Assembly (NCBI GenBank): GCA_964603325.1
Contig: CAZRUH010000038.1
Span: 1-6,230 of the forward strand
Source of the DNA: LSNR01 sp964603325
GTDB lineage: Bacteria > Patescibacteriota > Minisyncoccia > Moranbacterales > UBA9337
Length of the DNA: 6,230 nucleotides
Reading direction: 5' to 3'
Position numbers and translations under genes: made by a program. Below, in pieces: positions 1 through 6,105 of this stretch. Position 1 is the stretch's first letter; every line of letters begins with the position of its first letter. Under the pieces are notes generated by a model. That model was given only the letters and a program-made list of their open reading frames with translations. It searched no databases and was not told where the DNA came from.

Positions 1-101
1 CCCGGGGTGGGACTTGAACCCACACGAATTTTACTTCACAGGATTTTAAGTCCTGGAGCAAAGCTCAACCGCTTCACTCCTACCAATTCCACCACGCCTA
101 T
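1..101 (-). pseudogene. Aberrant tRNA-Leu(UAA)-like gene, 3' end cut by the window edge
   Basis: The 3' part (positions 1-55) is identical to positions 170-224 of the intact tRNA-Leu. It includes the anticodon arm with loop CTTAAAA (anticodon UAA), the variable arm, the T-arm (GTGGG/CCCAC around TTCAAGT) and most of the 3' acceptor strand. The stretch at 80-95 also matches the D-loop side of the intact gene. Between them, the five bases that normally close the D-stem are replaced, and a 10-bp hairpin occupies 55-80. The 5' acceptor strand reads ATAGGCG instead of GCCCGGG and pairs poorly with CCCGGG. With no D-stem and no acceptor stem it is unlikely to work as an ordinary tRNA. It could be a pseudogene, a recombination product, or a structured RNA derived from tRNA. 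The sequence similarity is certain; the functional status is not. Confidence 0.6.
55..80 (-). repeat. Conserved 10-bp hairpin, copy A (inside the 1-101 tRNA-like gene)
   Basis: In minus-strand RNA the arms GGAGUGAAGC and GCUUUGCUCC pair at all ten positions (two G-U wobbles) around the loop GGUUGA. The copy at 317-342 has the same length, position and loop size. Pair 4 is G-C here and A-U there, and pair 5 is U-G here and C-G there. On the plus strand the same wobbles would be C-A mismatches, which points to minus-strand RNA. Confidence 0.75.
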
Positions 102-164
102 TCAATATTCAAATATTGATAGAGAAATCAAGATAGATATATAAAAATATAATAGATTGAATTC

Positions 165-251
165 TGGTGCCCGGGGTGGGACTTGAACCCACACGAATTT
201 TACTTCACAGGATTTTAAGTCCTGCGTGTCTACCAATTCCACCACCCGGGC
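165..251 (-). tRNA. tRNA-Leu(UAA), with encoded CCA
   Basis: A complete class II tRNA: acceptor GCCCGGG/CCCGGGC (7 perfect pairs), discriminator A, and an encoded CCA at 165-167. It has a D-arm with GTG/CAC and the TTGGTAGA loop, an anticodon stem CAGGA/TCCTG with loop CTTAAAA giving anticodon UAA, a variable arm with a short GAA/TTC stem, and a T-arm GTGGG/CCCAC with TTCAAGT. It is 84 nt plus CCA, normal for tRNA-Leu. It reads UUA (and UUG by wobble), an important codon in such an AT-rich genome. It is the only intact member of three related sequences and probably belongs to the same leftward transcript as tRNA-Cys. Confidence 0.97.
170..224. repeat. 55-bp direct repeat shared with 1-55 (3' half of tRNA-Leu)
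   Basis: Positions 170-224 are identical to 1-55, offset by 169 bp. The repeat covers the tRNA-Leu 3' half from the anticodon stem to the acceptor. The identity stops exactly where the hairpin begins in the left copy (position 56), so the tRNA-like sequences form a mosaic with sharp borders. Confidence 0.95.
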
Positions 252-266
252 AGATATGCTGTATTT
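230..266. repeat. 37-bp direct repeat, copy 1 (second copy at 342-378)
   Basis: Positions 230-266 and 342-378 are identical over 37 bp, offset by 112 bp. The repeat holds the 5' end of the tRNA-Leu sequence (D-loop side and GCCCGGG) plus 15 bp of upstream flank (AAATACAGCATATCT on the minus strand). Because the flank is included, the 282-363 element most likely arose by local tandem duplication together with its leader rather than by conversion of tRNA sequence alone. Confidence 0.9.
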
Positions 267-281
267 ACATTTTAACTATTT

Positions 282-363
282 GCCCAAGAACCGGAATAGC
301 AGGACTTAAAAGTCCTGGAACAAAGCTTAATCGCTTCGTTCCTACCAATTCCACCACCCGGGC
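282..363 (-). pseudogene. tRNA-Leu-like structured element with D-arm hairpin and degenerate 3' half
   Basis: The 5' end is identical to the intact tRNA-Leu (GCCCGGG acceptor strand plus the D-loop side), and so is the 15-bp upstream flank. A 10-bp hairpin at 317-342 then replaces the D-stem. It is the counterpart of the hairpin at 55-80. After it comes a palindromic anticodon-like hairpin, CAGGAC/GTCCTG with loop TTTTAA, which does not give a normal 7-base loop. There is no variable arm and no proper T-arm, only the fragment CCGGTTC. The end at 282-288 reads CTTGGGC and pairs with GCCCGGG over 7 positions (two G-U), so the 82 nt could close as a multi-branched RNA. It is not a canonical tRNA and no CCA is encoded. 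It may be a decayed tRNA or a tRNA-derived small RNA. Confidence 0.55.
317..342 (-). repeat. Conserved 10-bp hairpin, copy B (inside the 282-363 tRNA-like element)
   Basis: In minus-strand RNA the arms GGAACGAAGC and GCUUUGUUCC pair at all ten positions (one G-U) around the loop GAUUAA. As in copy A, it lies between the D-loop segment (GGAATTGGTA) and the anticodon stem (AGGACTT). It differs from copy A at four bases in total: two in the stem, which keep the pairing, and two purine transitions in the loop. Confidence 0.75.
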
Positions 364-378
364 AGATATGCTGTATTT
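342..378. repeat. 37-bp direct repeat, copy 2 (first copy at 230-266)
   Basis: This is the second copy of the leader plus 5' tRNA-Leu repeat. It begins right after the hairpin at 317-342 and ends 16 bp from the 3' end of tRNA-Cys. Confidence 0.9.
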
Positions 379-394
379 TTAAAAAACTTTTCCG

Positions 395-465
395 AGGTCC
401 GAGGCGGAATTGAACCGCCGTACAAGGTTTTGCAGACCTTTGCCTAACCACTCGGCCATCGGACC
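395..465 (-). tRNA. tRNA-Cys(GCA), CCA not encoded
   Basis: It has a perfect 7-bp acceptor stem GGTCCGA/TCGGACC followed by U73, the discriminator typical of tRNA-Cys. The D-arm holds the GGCCGAGTGGTTAGGC segment. The anticodon stem AAGGT/ACCTT carries loop CTGCAAA, giving anticodon GCA. The T-arm is GGCGG/CCGCC around TTCAATT. The length is 71 nt. The bases after the discriminator are CGG, so CCA must be added by a CCA-adding enzyme, unlike tRNA-Leu and tRNA-Asn here. It is the first gene of the probable Cys, Leu-like, Leu, Leu-like transcript; no terminator is visible between it and position 363. Confidence 0.97.
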
Positions 466-493
466 TTATTTTATCACAATCCTATTCTTTGCA

Positions 494-521
494 ATTATAC
501 ATATTCAAATTCTTAACGCAA
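494..521 (-). promoter_or_regulatory. Probable sigma70 promoter of tRNA-Cys / tRNA-Leu cluster
   Basis: On the minus strand there is a consensus -10 TATAAT (494-499), a 16-bp spacer and a -35 TTGCGT (516-521). Predicted initiation is about 20 nt before the tRNA-Cys 5' end at 465. It also lies downstream of the tRNA-Asn terminator, as a separate transcription unit requires. Confidence 0.5.
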
Positions 522-612
522 AATAATACCAAATCAACATTTTTGATACTTTTTAAATAACATACTGACAAAACAATATTATCAAAACAAAATGCAAAAT
601 GCAAATTGTTTC

Positions 613-639
613 AAACAAAAACGGCACATGATGCACCGT
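613..639 (-). terminator. Rho-independent terminator after tRNA-Asn
   Basis: On the minus strand the arms ACGGTGCA and TGTGCCGT form an 8-bp stem (six Watson-Crick and two G-U pairs) with loop TCA, followed directly by TTTTGTTT. It starts 6 nt after the encoded CCA of tRNA-Asn. The wobble pairs work only in minus-strand RNA, which fixes its direction. Confidence 0.75.
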
Positions 640-645
640 TTAATT

Positions 646-720
646 TGGCTCCGCGAGTAGGATTCGAACCTACGACCAATTGGTTAACAGCCAACTGCTC
701 TACCACTGAGCTATCGCGGA
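646..720 (-). tRNA. tRNA-Asn(GUU), with encoded CCA
   Basis: The acceptor TCCGCGA/TCGCGGA has 7 perfect pairs, then G73 and an encoded CCA at 646-648. The D-arm is AGCTCAGTGGTAGAGC. The anticodon stem GTTGG/CCAAT holds loop CTGTTAA, giving anticodon GUU. The T-arm is GTAGG/CCTAC around TTCGAAT. It is 72 nt plus CCA. It appears to be a monocistronic unit with its own promoter (765-793) and terminator (613-639). Confidence 0.98.
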
Positions 721-764
721 ATAGCAAAAAAACTCAATAATTTAAAATATATCTCAACAAAAAA

Positions 765-793
765 ACTATACACTATTTCAAAAAAATAATCAA
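765..793 (-). promoter_or_regulatory. Probable sigma70 promoter of tRNA-Asn
   Basis: On the minus strand the -35 TTGATT (788-793), a 17-bp spacer and the -10 TATAGT (765-770) would start transcription about 35-40 nt before the tRNA-Asn 5' end. The call rests on motif match and spacing alone, in a very AT-rich background. Confidence 0.45.
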
Positions 794-880
794 TACTCCA
801 TAACAAATTATCAAATTAACCTTACAAGATATATTAGTATGTTATACAAATAAACAATTAACACTCATCACCTCAGAATT

Positions 881-2242
881 TTAATAGTCCTTCAGTTTTC
901 CCAAGTTTTTTTGATTTCTTATCTTTTCCAGTGCTTTTGCTTCTATTTGTCTAATTCTTTCTCTAGTTACACCGAATTCTTGCCCAACTTCTTCCAATGT
1001 ATGAGTTACGCCATCTCCCAATCCAAAACGAATTTTTAAAATTTTTTGTTCACGAGGACTTAATTCTTTTAATACTTCCGCTACATGATTTTTCAAAAGT
1101 GTTCTTGATGCTGTTTGATCCGGCATAATCGTTTCCGTGTCTTCAATAAAATCCCCCAAAACACTATCATCATCACTGTCTCCTATTGTTGTTTCCAACG
1201 AAACGGTTTCTTGAGAAATCTTTTGAATGTGTCTTACTTTTTCAACGGGAATACCCATTTCTGCCGATATTTCTTCCGTCAACGGTTCTCTTCCCAATTC
1301 TTGCACCAATTGACGTATTACTTGAACATATTTATTTATAGTTTCAACCATATGGACCGGAATACGAATCGTTCTGGATTGATCAGCCAATGCTCTTGTA
1401 ATCGCTTGCCTAATCCACCAAGTGGCATAAGTTGAAAATTTATATCCCTTATGATAATCAAATTTTTCAACAGCGCGGAAAAGACCTATATTTCCTTCTT
1501 GAATTAAATCCAAAAGAGAAAGATTGTTTGATCTTCCAACATATTTTTTAGCAATACTCACAACTAAACGCAGATTGGCTTCCGTTAATTTTTGCTTGGC
1601 GACAGGATCACCCTTCTCTATCAATTTGGCTAATCTGACTTCCTCTTCCGCTTTAATAAGAGGAACCTTTCCAATTTCTCTCAAATACATTTGAATAGAG
1701 TCATTATAGTTAGGCTCTATATTATCCTGCTCAATTTCATTTTTCTTATTGCTGTTGTTTGCTTTTTTCTTATCAAAATCTTTGGCTATTTTCTCGGTTT
1801 CTTTTTTAATAACCTCTCCGGAACTCATAACTTTTACGCCACTTTCTTCAAGTTTTTCATACAAACTTTCCAGACTTTCCAAATTTTTTTCAATATTTGG
1901 TATCGTATGGATAATCTCATCCTCAGTTATAAATCCTCTCTGCTTTCCTTTTTTAGTTAACTCATCAACAATGTCTAGCATTTGTTCTTTTTTTGTTTTT
2001 CTTTTGGACGTTTTTACAGGTACTACCCTCGCTCTTTTTTTTCTTACACTTTTTTTGCTTAATCTTTTTTTAGCATTAGGCGTTTTTGCAACTATTCTCG
2101 TTAACTTTTTTTTGCGACAAGTATTTTTTTTGACTTTCTTTGCCGAAGGAGTTTTCTTTGCACATTTTCTTTTGCTATTCTTTTTGTTTTTAGAAGTCTT
2201 TGTTTTGTTTGTAGCCATCTTTTTTTTCTTAACTCTAGCCAT
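881..2242 (-). CDS. rpoD: RNA polymerase primary sigma factor RpoD (sigma70) with lysine-rich N-terminal tail
   Basis: This is the group 1 sigma factor that directs RNA polymerase to housekeeping promoters (-10/-35 recognition and DNA melting). Counting from the chosen ATG (453 residues), a tail at about 1-84 has roughly 40 Lys/Arg and no Asp/Glu. A region 1.1-like helical domain follows at about 86-144, then a charged linker. Region 1.2 is at 181-212, region 2 at 216-294 (DLIQEGNIGLF at 245-255, KFSTYATWWIRQAI at 268-281), and region 3 at 296-374 with the 3.2 finger DSVLGDFIED at 359-368. Region 4 is at about 382-444 with the helix-turn-helix VTRERIRQIEAKALEKIR at 425-442. All core regions are complete. 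A TTG six codons upstream is in frame, but the GAGG at 2255-2258 overlaps it and sits 12 nt before ATG 2242, so ATG is preferred. A second in-frame ATG eight codons downstream is also possible. The gene lies 142 nt downstream of dnaG, the usual neighbour. Confidence 0.95.
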   Translation of the reverse strand: MARVKKKKMATNKTKTSKNKKNSKRKCAKKTPSAKKVKKNTCRKKKLTRIVAKTPNAKKRLSKKSVRKKRARVVPVKTSKRKTKKEQMLDIVDELTKKGKQRGFITEDEIIHTIPNIEKNLESLESLYEKLEESGVKVMSSGEVIKKETEKIAKDFDKKKANNSNKKNEIEQDNIEPNYNDSIQMYLREIGKVPLIKAEEEVRLAKLIEKGDPVAKQKLTEANLRLVVSIAKKYVGRSNNLSLLDLIQEGNIGLFRAVEKFDYHKGYKFSTYATWWIRQAITRALADQSRTIRIPVHMVETINKYVQVIRQLVQELGREPLTEEISAEMGIPVEKVRHIQKISQETVSLETTIGDSDDDSVLGDFIEDTETIMPDQTASRTLLKNHVAEVLKELSPREQKILKIRFGLGDGVTHTLEEVGQEFGVTRERIRQIEAKALEKIRNQKNLGKLKDY

Positions 2243-2254
2243 TTTATAAAAAAA

Positions 2255-2258
2255 CCTC
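2255..2258 (-). promoter_or_regulatory. Shine-Dalgarno-like GAGG deciding the rpoD start
   Basis: GAGG on the minus strand lies 12 nt before ATG 2242, slightly long spacing. It overlaps the alternative in-frame TTG at 2260 (TTGAGG), which argues against that TTG as the start. Confidence 0.45.
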
Positions 2259-2326
2259 AAACACTTCCAAAAGAAATGTTTTCGGCAAATTAATTATTAG
2301 AAAGTTCCGAGAAATAATTCATAAAA

Positions 2327-2355
2327 AGTTTACCGTATTTTTCAATCAAAAGCAA
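2327..2355 (-). promoter_or_regulatory. Possible internal promoter for rpoD in the dnaG-rpoD gap
   Basis: On the minus strand the -35-like TTGCTT (2350-2355), a 17-bp spacer and the -10-like TAAACT (2327-2332) lie in the 142-nt gap. Overlapping alternatives exist, for example TTGAAA-16-TATGAA, so the exact boxes are uncertain. The gap is longer than in a tightly packed operon and has no terminator hairpin. rpoD could therefore be served both by read-through and by its own promoter. Confidence 0.3.
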
Positions 2356-2384
2356 CCGTTATATTTCTTGCCTTGCAAACAATG

Positions 2385-4154
2385 TTAACTATTCTGAAAT
2401 TTTGTCAATCTTTGCATCAATTTTTTTATTGATTTTTTATCACCATTTTTTTCAGCGGTTTTTATTTTTTTGATTATTTTTTTTAATTTTTCTCTTCTCT
2501 TTTCCTTTTCCAATTCAGCAATGTAACGATCCAATTCCGCTTTTTTATCTTCTGTGCTATCGTGCTTGTTTCTTTCCAAGCTTTCCAAAAACAGTTCTCT
2601 AAGAAATTTTTTTTGCCTTTCATCTTCTAAAATTTCCAATAATTTTTCAAAATCAAAATTCACTTGCTCTCCAAGTTTAATAACCTTGACGATTTTTTCG
2701 CTGGAAAACAATTTCTCCATTTCCTTCTTTTTTTTTCTTGTAAAATCTTTCCAAATATGAGAATTTGCCAACAATAAACCCATTATTTCCAATTGAATAT
2801 TTTTTGCTCTATCTTGAATAACAAAATTTTCATACTTTTGATCGCTTGCCACTTCTGTTCTATTGAAATTATTTTGATTTCTCTGTTTATCAAAAGTCTT
2901 AAACAATACCTCTTCTGAAATGTCCAATTTTTCGGCAATATTTTTTATCCAATACTCTCTTTCTATTTCATTTAGAAAACTGTTTACCAACTCACCCAGG
3001 TCAAAAATAATATTTTTTTTAGCAATTATATTGTCCTTGTTGTTTTTTTTTAGCATCTGTTCCAAAAAATATTCCATTGCCGGTAACGCATTTTGAATTT
3101 CCAAAAGAAATTCATTTAGGTTACTGACTACGATCTCCGCCGCATCCTTTGCTCCCGAAACTTTAACAATAAAAACATTCATATCTTCTTTAAATGCCAA
3201 TTTACTGCTTTTTTTTGATGCCATTTGCCCAGCATCATCCATATCAAAAAACATTTTGATATTATTGGTATATCTCTTGATAAGTTTTAATTGTTCCGTC
3301 GTTAAAGCTGTTCCGGAAACCGCTACCACATTTTTTATTCCCGCTTGATATGATGCTATAACATCCATATTTCCCTCAACTAAAAGAACTTCGTCTTTAT
3401 TTCTGATTTCCGTTTTTGCTTTATGCATTCCATATAGAATATTGCTTTTGTGATAAACTTCCGTTTCCGGGGTATTTATATACTTCGCTTGAGTTTCATT
3501 ATCTCCCGGCACAATCCTAGCTGAATACCCCACAACCCTTCCGGAAATATCACTTATTGGAAAAATTATTCTATTTCTAAAGCGATCATAAAAACTTCCT
3601 TTATTTTCTTTTTCAACAACAATACCACTTTTTAATATTTTTTCTCTGAAAAATTTTTGTTTTACTAAAAAATCTAAAATATTACTCCATCCGGACGGAG
3701 CATAACCTATTCTAAACTCGCGAATCGTTTCCTCTTTTAGCCCTCTCCTTTTTAAATAATTAAGAGCCTCTTTTCCAACAGGAGACCACAACTGCTTCTC
3801 GTAAAATTTGGTGCTTAGTTCCAGTATTTTCAAAATATCATCTTTTGCGTTTGGCTCTTTGGTATTTTTGTAGCTTTCTATCTTGACTCCCGTTTTTTCC
3901 GCCAAATTTTCCAATGCCTCTCTAAATTGAAAACCCTCTATTTCCATCAGAAAAGTAAATATATCTCCTCCCTTACCACAACCAAAACAATGCCAAAATT
4001 GTTTTTCTTCGTTAACAATAAAAGATGGGGTTTTTTCATTATGAAAAGGACAACAAGCTTTCCAGTTTGCGCCGGCTTTTTGTAATCTAACATATTCATT
4101 AACCAAGTCTACGATATTTATTTTTGACTTAATCTCATCCGTTATTGAATTCAT
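2385..4154 (-). CDS. dnaG: DNA primase DnaG
   Basis: It makes the short RNA primers for leading- and lagging-strand DNA synthesis, working with the replicative helicase DnaB. The 589 residues follow the DnaG order. The N-terminal CHC2 zinc-binding domain is at about 1-95, with ligands C35, H38, C56 and C59 in CPFHNEKTPSF and WHCFGCGKGGD. The RNA polymerase-like basic part holds RFRNRIIFPI at 191-200. The TOPRIM fold has E260 and D264 (LLVEGNMDVIA) and the metal-binding pair D304/D306 (FFDMDDAG). From about 350 on, sequence typical of the family becomes hard to recognise; this helical C-terminus, ending in a Lys-rich coiled-coil-like stretch (540-589), would be the helicase-interaction domain. 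All visible catalytic residues are present. The start ATG gives the usual N-terminus. No clear Shine-Dalgarno precedes it, so it may be translated by coupling to the gene 46 nt upstream. Confidence 0.96.
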   Translation of the reverse strand: MNSITDEIKSKINIVDLVNEYVRLQKAGANWKACCPFHNEKTPSFIVNEEKQFWHCFGCGKGGDIFTFLMEIEGFQFREALENLAEKTGVKIESYKNTKEPNAKDDILKILELSTKFYEKQLWSPVGKEALNYLKRRGLKEETIREFRIGYAPSGWSNILDFLVKQKFFREKILKSGIVVEKENKGSFYDRFRNRIIFPISDISGRVVGYSARIVPGDNETQAKYINTPETEVYHKSNILYGMHKAKTEIRNKDEVLLVEGNMDVIASYQAGIKNVVAVSGTALTTEQLKLIKRYTNNIKMFFDMDDAGQMASKKSSKLAFKEDMNVFIVKVSGAKDAAEIVVSNLNEFLLEIQNALPAMEYFLEQMLKKNNKDNIIAKKNIIFDLGELVNSFLNEIEREYWIKNIAEKLDISEEVLFKTFDKQRNQNNFNRTEVASDQKYENFVIQDRAKNIQLEIMGLLLANSHIWKDFTRKKKKEMEKLFSSEKIVKVIKLGEQVNFDFEKLLEILEDERQKKFLRELFLESLERNKHDSTEDKKAELDRYIAELEKEKRREKLKKIIKKIKTAEKNGDKKSIKKLMQRLTKFQNS

Positions 4155-4200
4155 AAGTTGTTGAAAATTCTTTTTTAAACCAATTTCAAGATAAGACTAT

Positions 4201-5997
4201 CTAATCATCTACAATATTAATTGTTACTCTGGAATAATATTTCGGAATTTTATTTGCAAGTACAGAAGGCGTTATCTCCGCTTCCAGCTCCTTTATTTCC
4301 GGATGCCTGCCAACAACCGCGTCAATTTGACGTTGCCCTTTACCCAGCAATTCTCTTTTTATTTCCTCTTTATTGATTTCCGATCTTAATAGAATATCCA
4401 ACTTCAAAGATATTTTCAGTGTTTTGTTTTTAAAATCAGAATATACTTCTCCATAATTCTTATTTATGTCAACAATTTTAACTTGATAATCTTTTGGGTA
4501 AAAATTGTTTTCAATATATTCTTTTAGTTTTTGATTAAGTTCATTCTCCGAAAAATATAGAGCTGTAGAATTGACTTTTATTTGATATTCAAAACTATCA
4601 GCTATAGAACCCTCTTCAGGAAATACTGCCGAATCAACAACTTCAAAATCAATGGCATCATCCAAAACAATATTATCACTACCTATACTATCCTCTATTT
4701 CTTTTTTTATTTTGGCTTTTAGTTTTTCTTCCGCATCTTTTTTGGCCATTTCAATATCACTTTTTGACACTATCTTCAATTCCCCTTCTCCATTTCCACC
4801 ACCTTTCATAACGCTTTCCGATTTAGCATAAAATTTATCATATTTCGGACTACCCTCAAATCCGGGAATTTTAAATGTCGTTGGGTTAATATTAAAATCT
4901 TCCCCGGATTGATCGGCTATAACTTCAGCCTTCACTTCTCCCGGCTTATTCTCGCCATTTTCCGTGCTCATGCCCGGAACCACCACACTTTTTACCAATC
5001 TAAACAATTTTCCGTTCTCCGACAAAAATCTGGTTGTGGCTACCAATATTTGGCTGGCCTCACTATAATTATTGTAAATAGTTATAATACCTCTGGCTTT
5101 TTGATTGGAAGAATTTTTGCTTCCGGTAGCTTTATAAGTCAATGATATAAAATCACTTTTCTTCACTGAATTAATTTTTACAGCAATTTCATTGCTATTC
5201 TCGACATTATATTCTTGCGATACATCTTCTTTTGCCAATACCGACAAGGTCGTTTCCTTTTGAATATTTTGAGGCTTTATTTTTATGTTGGCCTTCGGAA
5301 AAAACAAATAACCAACAAACCCCAACGATATCAATAAAACAATCAGAATCATCGTTAATGTTTTACTTCGTTTTCGGTTCCTTTGTTTTTTTTCATTTTC
5401 ATTGTTATTTTTATTATTATTTACATTGGCAAACAAGTCATTAAAATCATTTTCTCTAACTTTATCATTCTCAAATAAAAACTTACGGTCGCCCGAGCTA
5501 TTCTCTTTTTTTGCGCTATGTTTATCACCGAAATATTTTTTCTTTTTTGTTTCATTTTTATCATCAACGTTTGGTCTCTTTATTATTCCACTAACAGAAA
5601 CAAAATTGTCCGATCCGAGTTTTTGCAACCTGTTTTTTTTGTCGGCGATATTTTCTAAATTATTATCATTATTTAAATTGTCATTCACATATTCACTTTT
5701 CTTATTTATTTTTTGTTGGGTATAATCAACACTGCGCTCAACATTTTCCATAGTTTTTTTAACAATAAACCCGATTCTCTTAGCCACAGCAAGACCTTCT
5801 TCATCCTTTGTTACAATCATTATTTTTTTCTTTAATTTATCCGCCTCACTTTTAATCAATTGCAAACTGATGGAACTTTGCAATATTAAAGCCCGCTGAG
5901 CCACGATTAACGCGATTCTCGTTGCAGTTGTTTTTCTAATTTTGCCAATAACGGAATTTACTTCCTCATCAATGCCAACACTAAAAACTTGAGGCAT
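4201..5997 (-). CDS. Single-pass membrane protein with baseplate J-like extracytoplasmic domain, function unknown
   Basis: This 598-residue protein has three parts. Residues 1-95 look like a small alpha/beta domain (predicted strands around TRIALIV and KIMIVT, and a helix with SLQLIKSEADKLKKK). Residues 96-212 are a hydrophilic, Asn/Lys-rich low-complexity linker ending in a basic cluster (KKQRNRKRSK). One transmembrane segment lies at about 213-233 (TLTMILIVLLISLGFVGYLF). The positive-inside rule puts the N-terminal domain in the cytoplasm and residues 234-598 outside. The outer part contains GEDFNINPTTFKIPGFEG (365-382) and SESVMKGG (393-400), then a charged helix at 414-436. This pattern resembles the baseplate J/gp47-like proteins often annotated in Patescibacteria. 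No signal peptidase site or catalytic motif is visible. It heads the leftward gene set with dnaG and rpoD, but a link to replication is not shown. The family call is from memory of motifs; the role is unknown. Confidence 0.8.
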   Translation of the reverse strand: MPQVFSVGIDEEVNSVIGKIRKTTATRIALIVAQRALILQSSISLQLIKSEADKLKKKIMIVTKDEEGLAVAKRIGFIVKKTMENVERSVDYTQQKINKKSEYVNDNLNNDNNLENIADKKNRLQKLGSDNFVSVSGIIKRPNVDDKNETKKKKYFGDKHSAKKENSSGDRKFLFENDKVRENDFNDLFANVNNNKNNNENEKKQRNRKRSKTLTMILIVLLISLGFVGYLFFPKANIKIKPQNIQKETTLSVLAKEDVSQEYNVENSNEIAVKINSVKKSDFISLTYKATGSKNSSNQKARGIITIYNNYSEASQILVATTRFLSENGKLFRLVKSVVVPGMSTENGENKPGEVKAEVIADQSGEDFNINPTTFKIPGFEGSPKYDKFYAKSESVMKGGGNGEGELKIVSKSDIEMAKKDAEEKLKAKIKKEIEDSIGSDNIVLDDAIDFEVVDSAVFPEEGSIADSFEYQIKVNSTALYFSENELNQKLKEYIENNFYPKDYQVKIVDINKNYGEVYSDFKNKTLKISLKLDILLRSEINKEEIKRELLGKGQRQIDAVVGRHPEIKELEAEITPSVLANKIPKYYSRVTINIVDD

Positions 5998-6031
5998 ATT
6001 TTTTCTTTAAAAATTCTAAAATTACACCTAA

Positions 6032-6060
6032 ATTTTATCATAATATCAAGTAAACAACAA
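6032..6060 (-). promoter_or_regulatory. Probable promoter of the membrane protein-dnaG-rpoD operon
   Basis: On the minus strand the -35 TTGTTG (6055-6060), a 17-bp spacer and the -10 TAAAAT (6032-6037) lie just upstream of the ATG at 5997. They predict a leader of about 28 nt. Only AAAGA-like purines precede the start codon, a weak ribosome-binding site. No other candidate is equally good between here and the right edge. Confidence 0.45.
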
Positions 6061-6105
6061 ATATTTATATTAAACAACTCAAAACCTCCAAATTTCCATC
6101 CTTTC

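Noticed and set aside
103..118. Small inverted repeat CAATATTCAAATATTG as a terminator after tRNA-Leu
   Set aside because: Six to seven A-T-rich pairs with no following T-run on the minus strand; too weak to call.
282..363. Remnant of a group I intron, since tRNA-Leu(UAA) is a classic site and GGACTT/AAGTCC resembles a P1 pairing
   Set aside because: The sequence is too short for a catalytic core, no P3/P7-like elements are seen, and the extra hairpin lies in the D-arm rather than the anticodon loop.
282..378. T-box type leader sensing tRNA
   Set aside because: No antiterminator TGGNACC context, no terminator with a T-run, and no downstream aminoacyl-tRNA synthetase or amino-acid gene; the similarity is to the tRNA itself.
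167..382. Plus-strand reading frame of 71 codons across the tRNA-Leu cluster
   Set aside because: It lies entirely over the antisense of the tRNA-Leu gene and its relatives, and its repeated peptide pieces simply mirror the DNA repeats. No protein feature is seen.
1749..2249. Plus-strand frame of 166 codons rich in Phe and Leu, looking like a membrane protein
   Set aside because: It is the antisense of the Lys-rich tail and linker of rpoD; AAA/AAG codons read as TTT/CTT on the other strand. The rpoD frame has clear family motifs.
5402..5725. Plus-strand frame of 107 codons with hydrophobic stretches
   Set aside because: It is the antisense of the Asn/Lys-rich linker of the membrane protein gene; the same composition artefact explains it.
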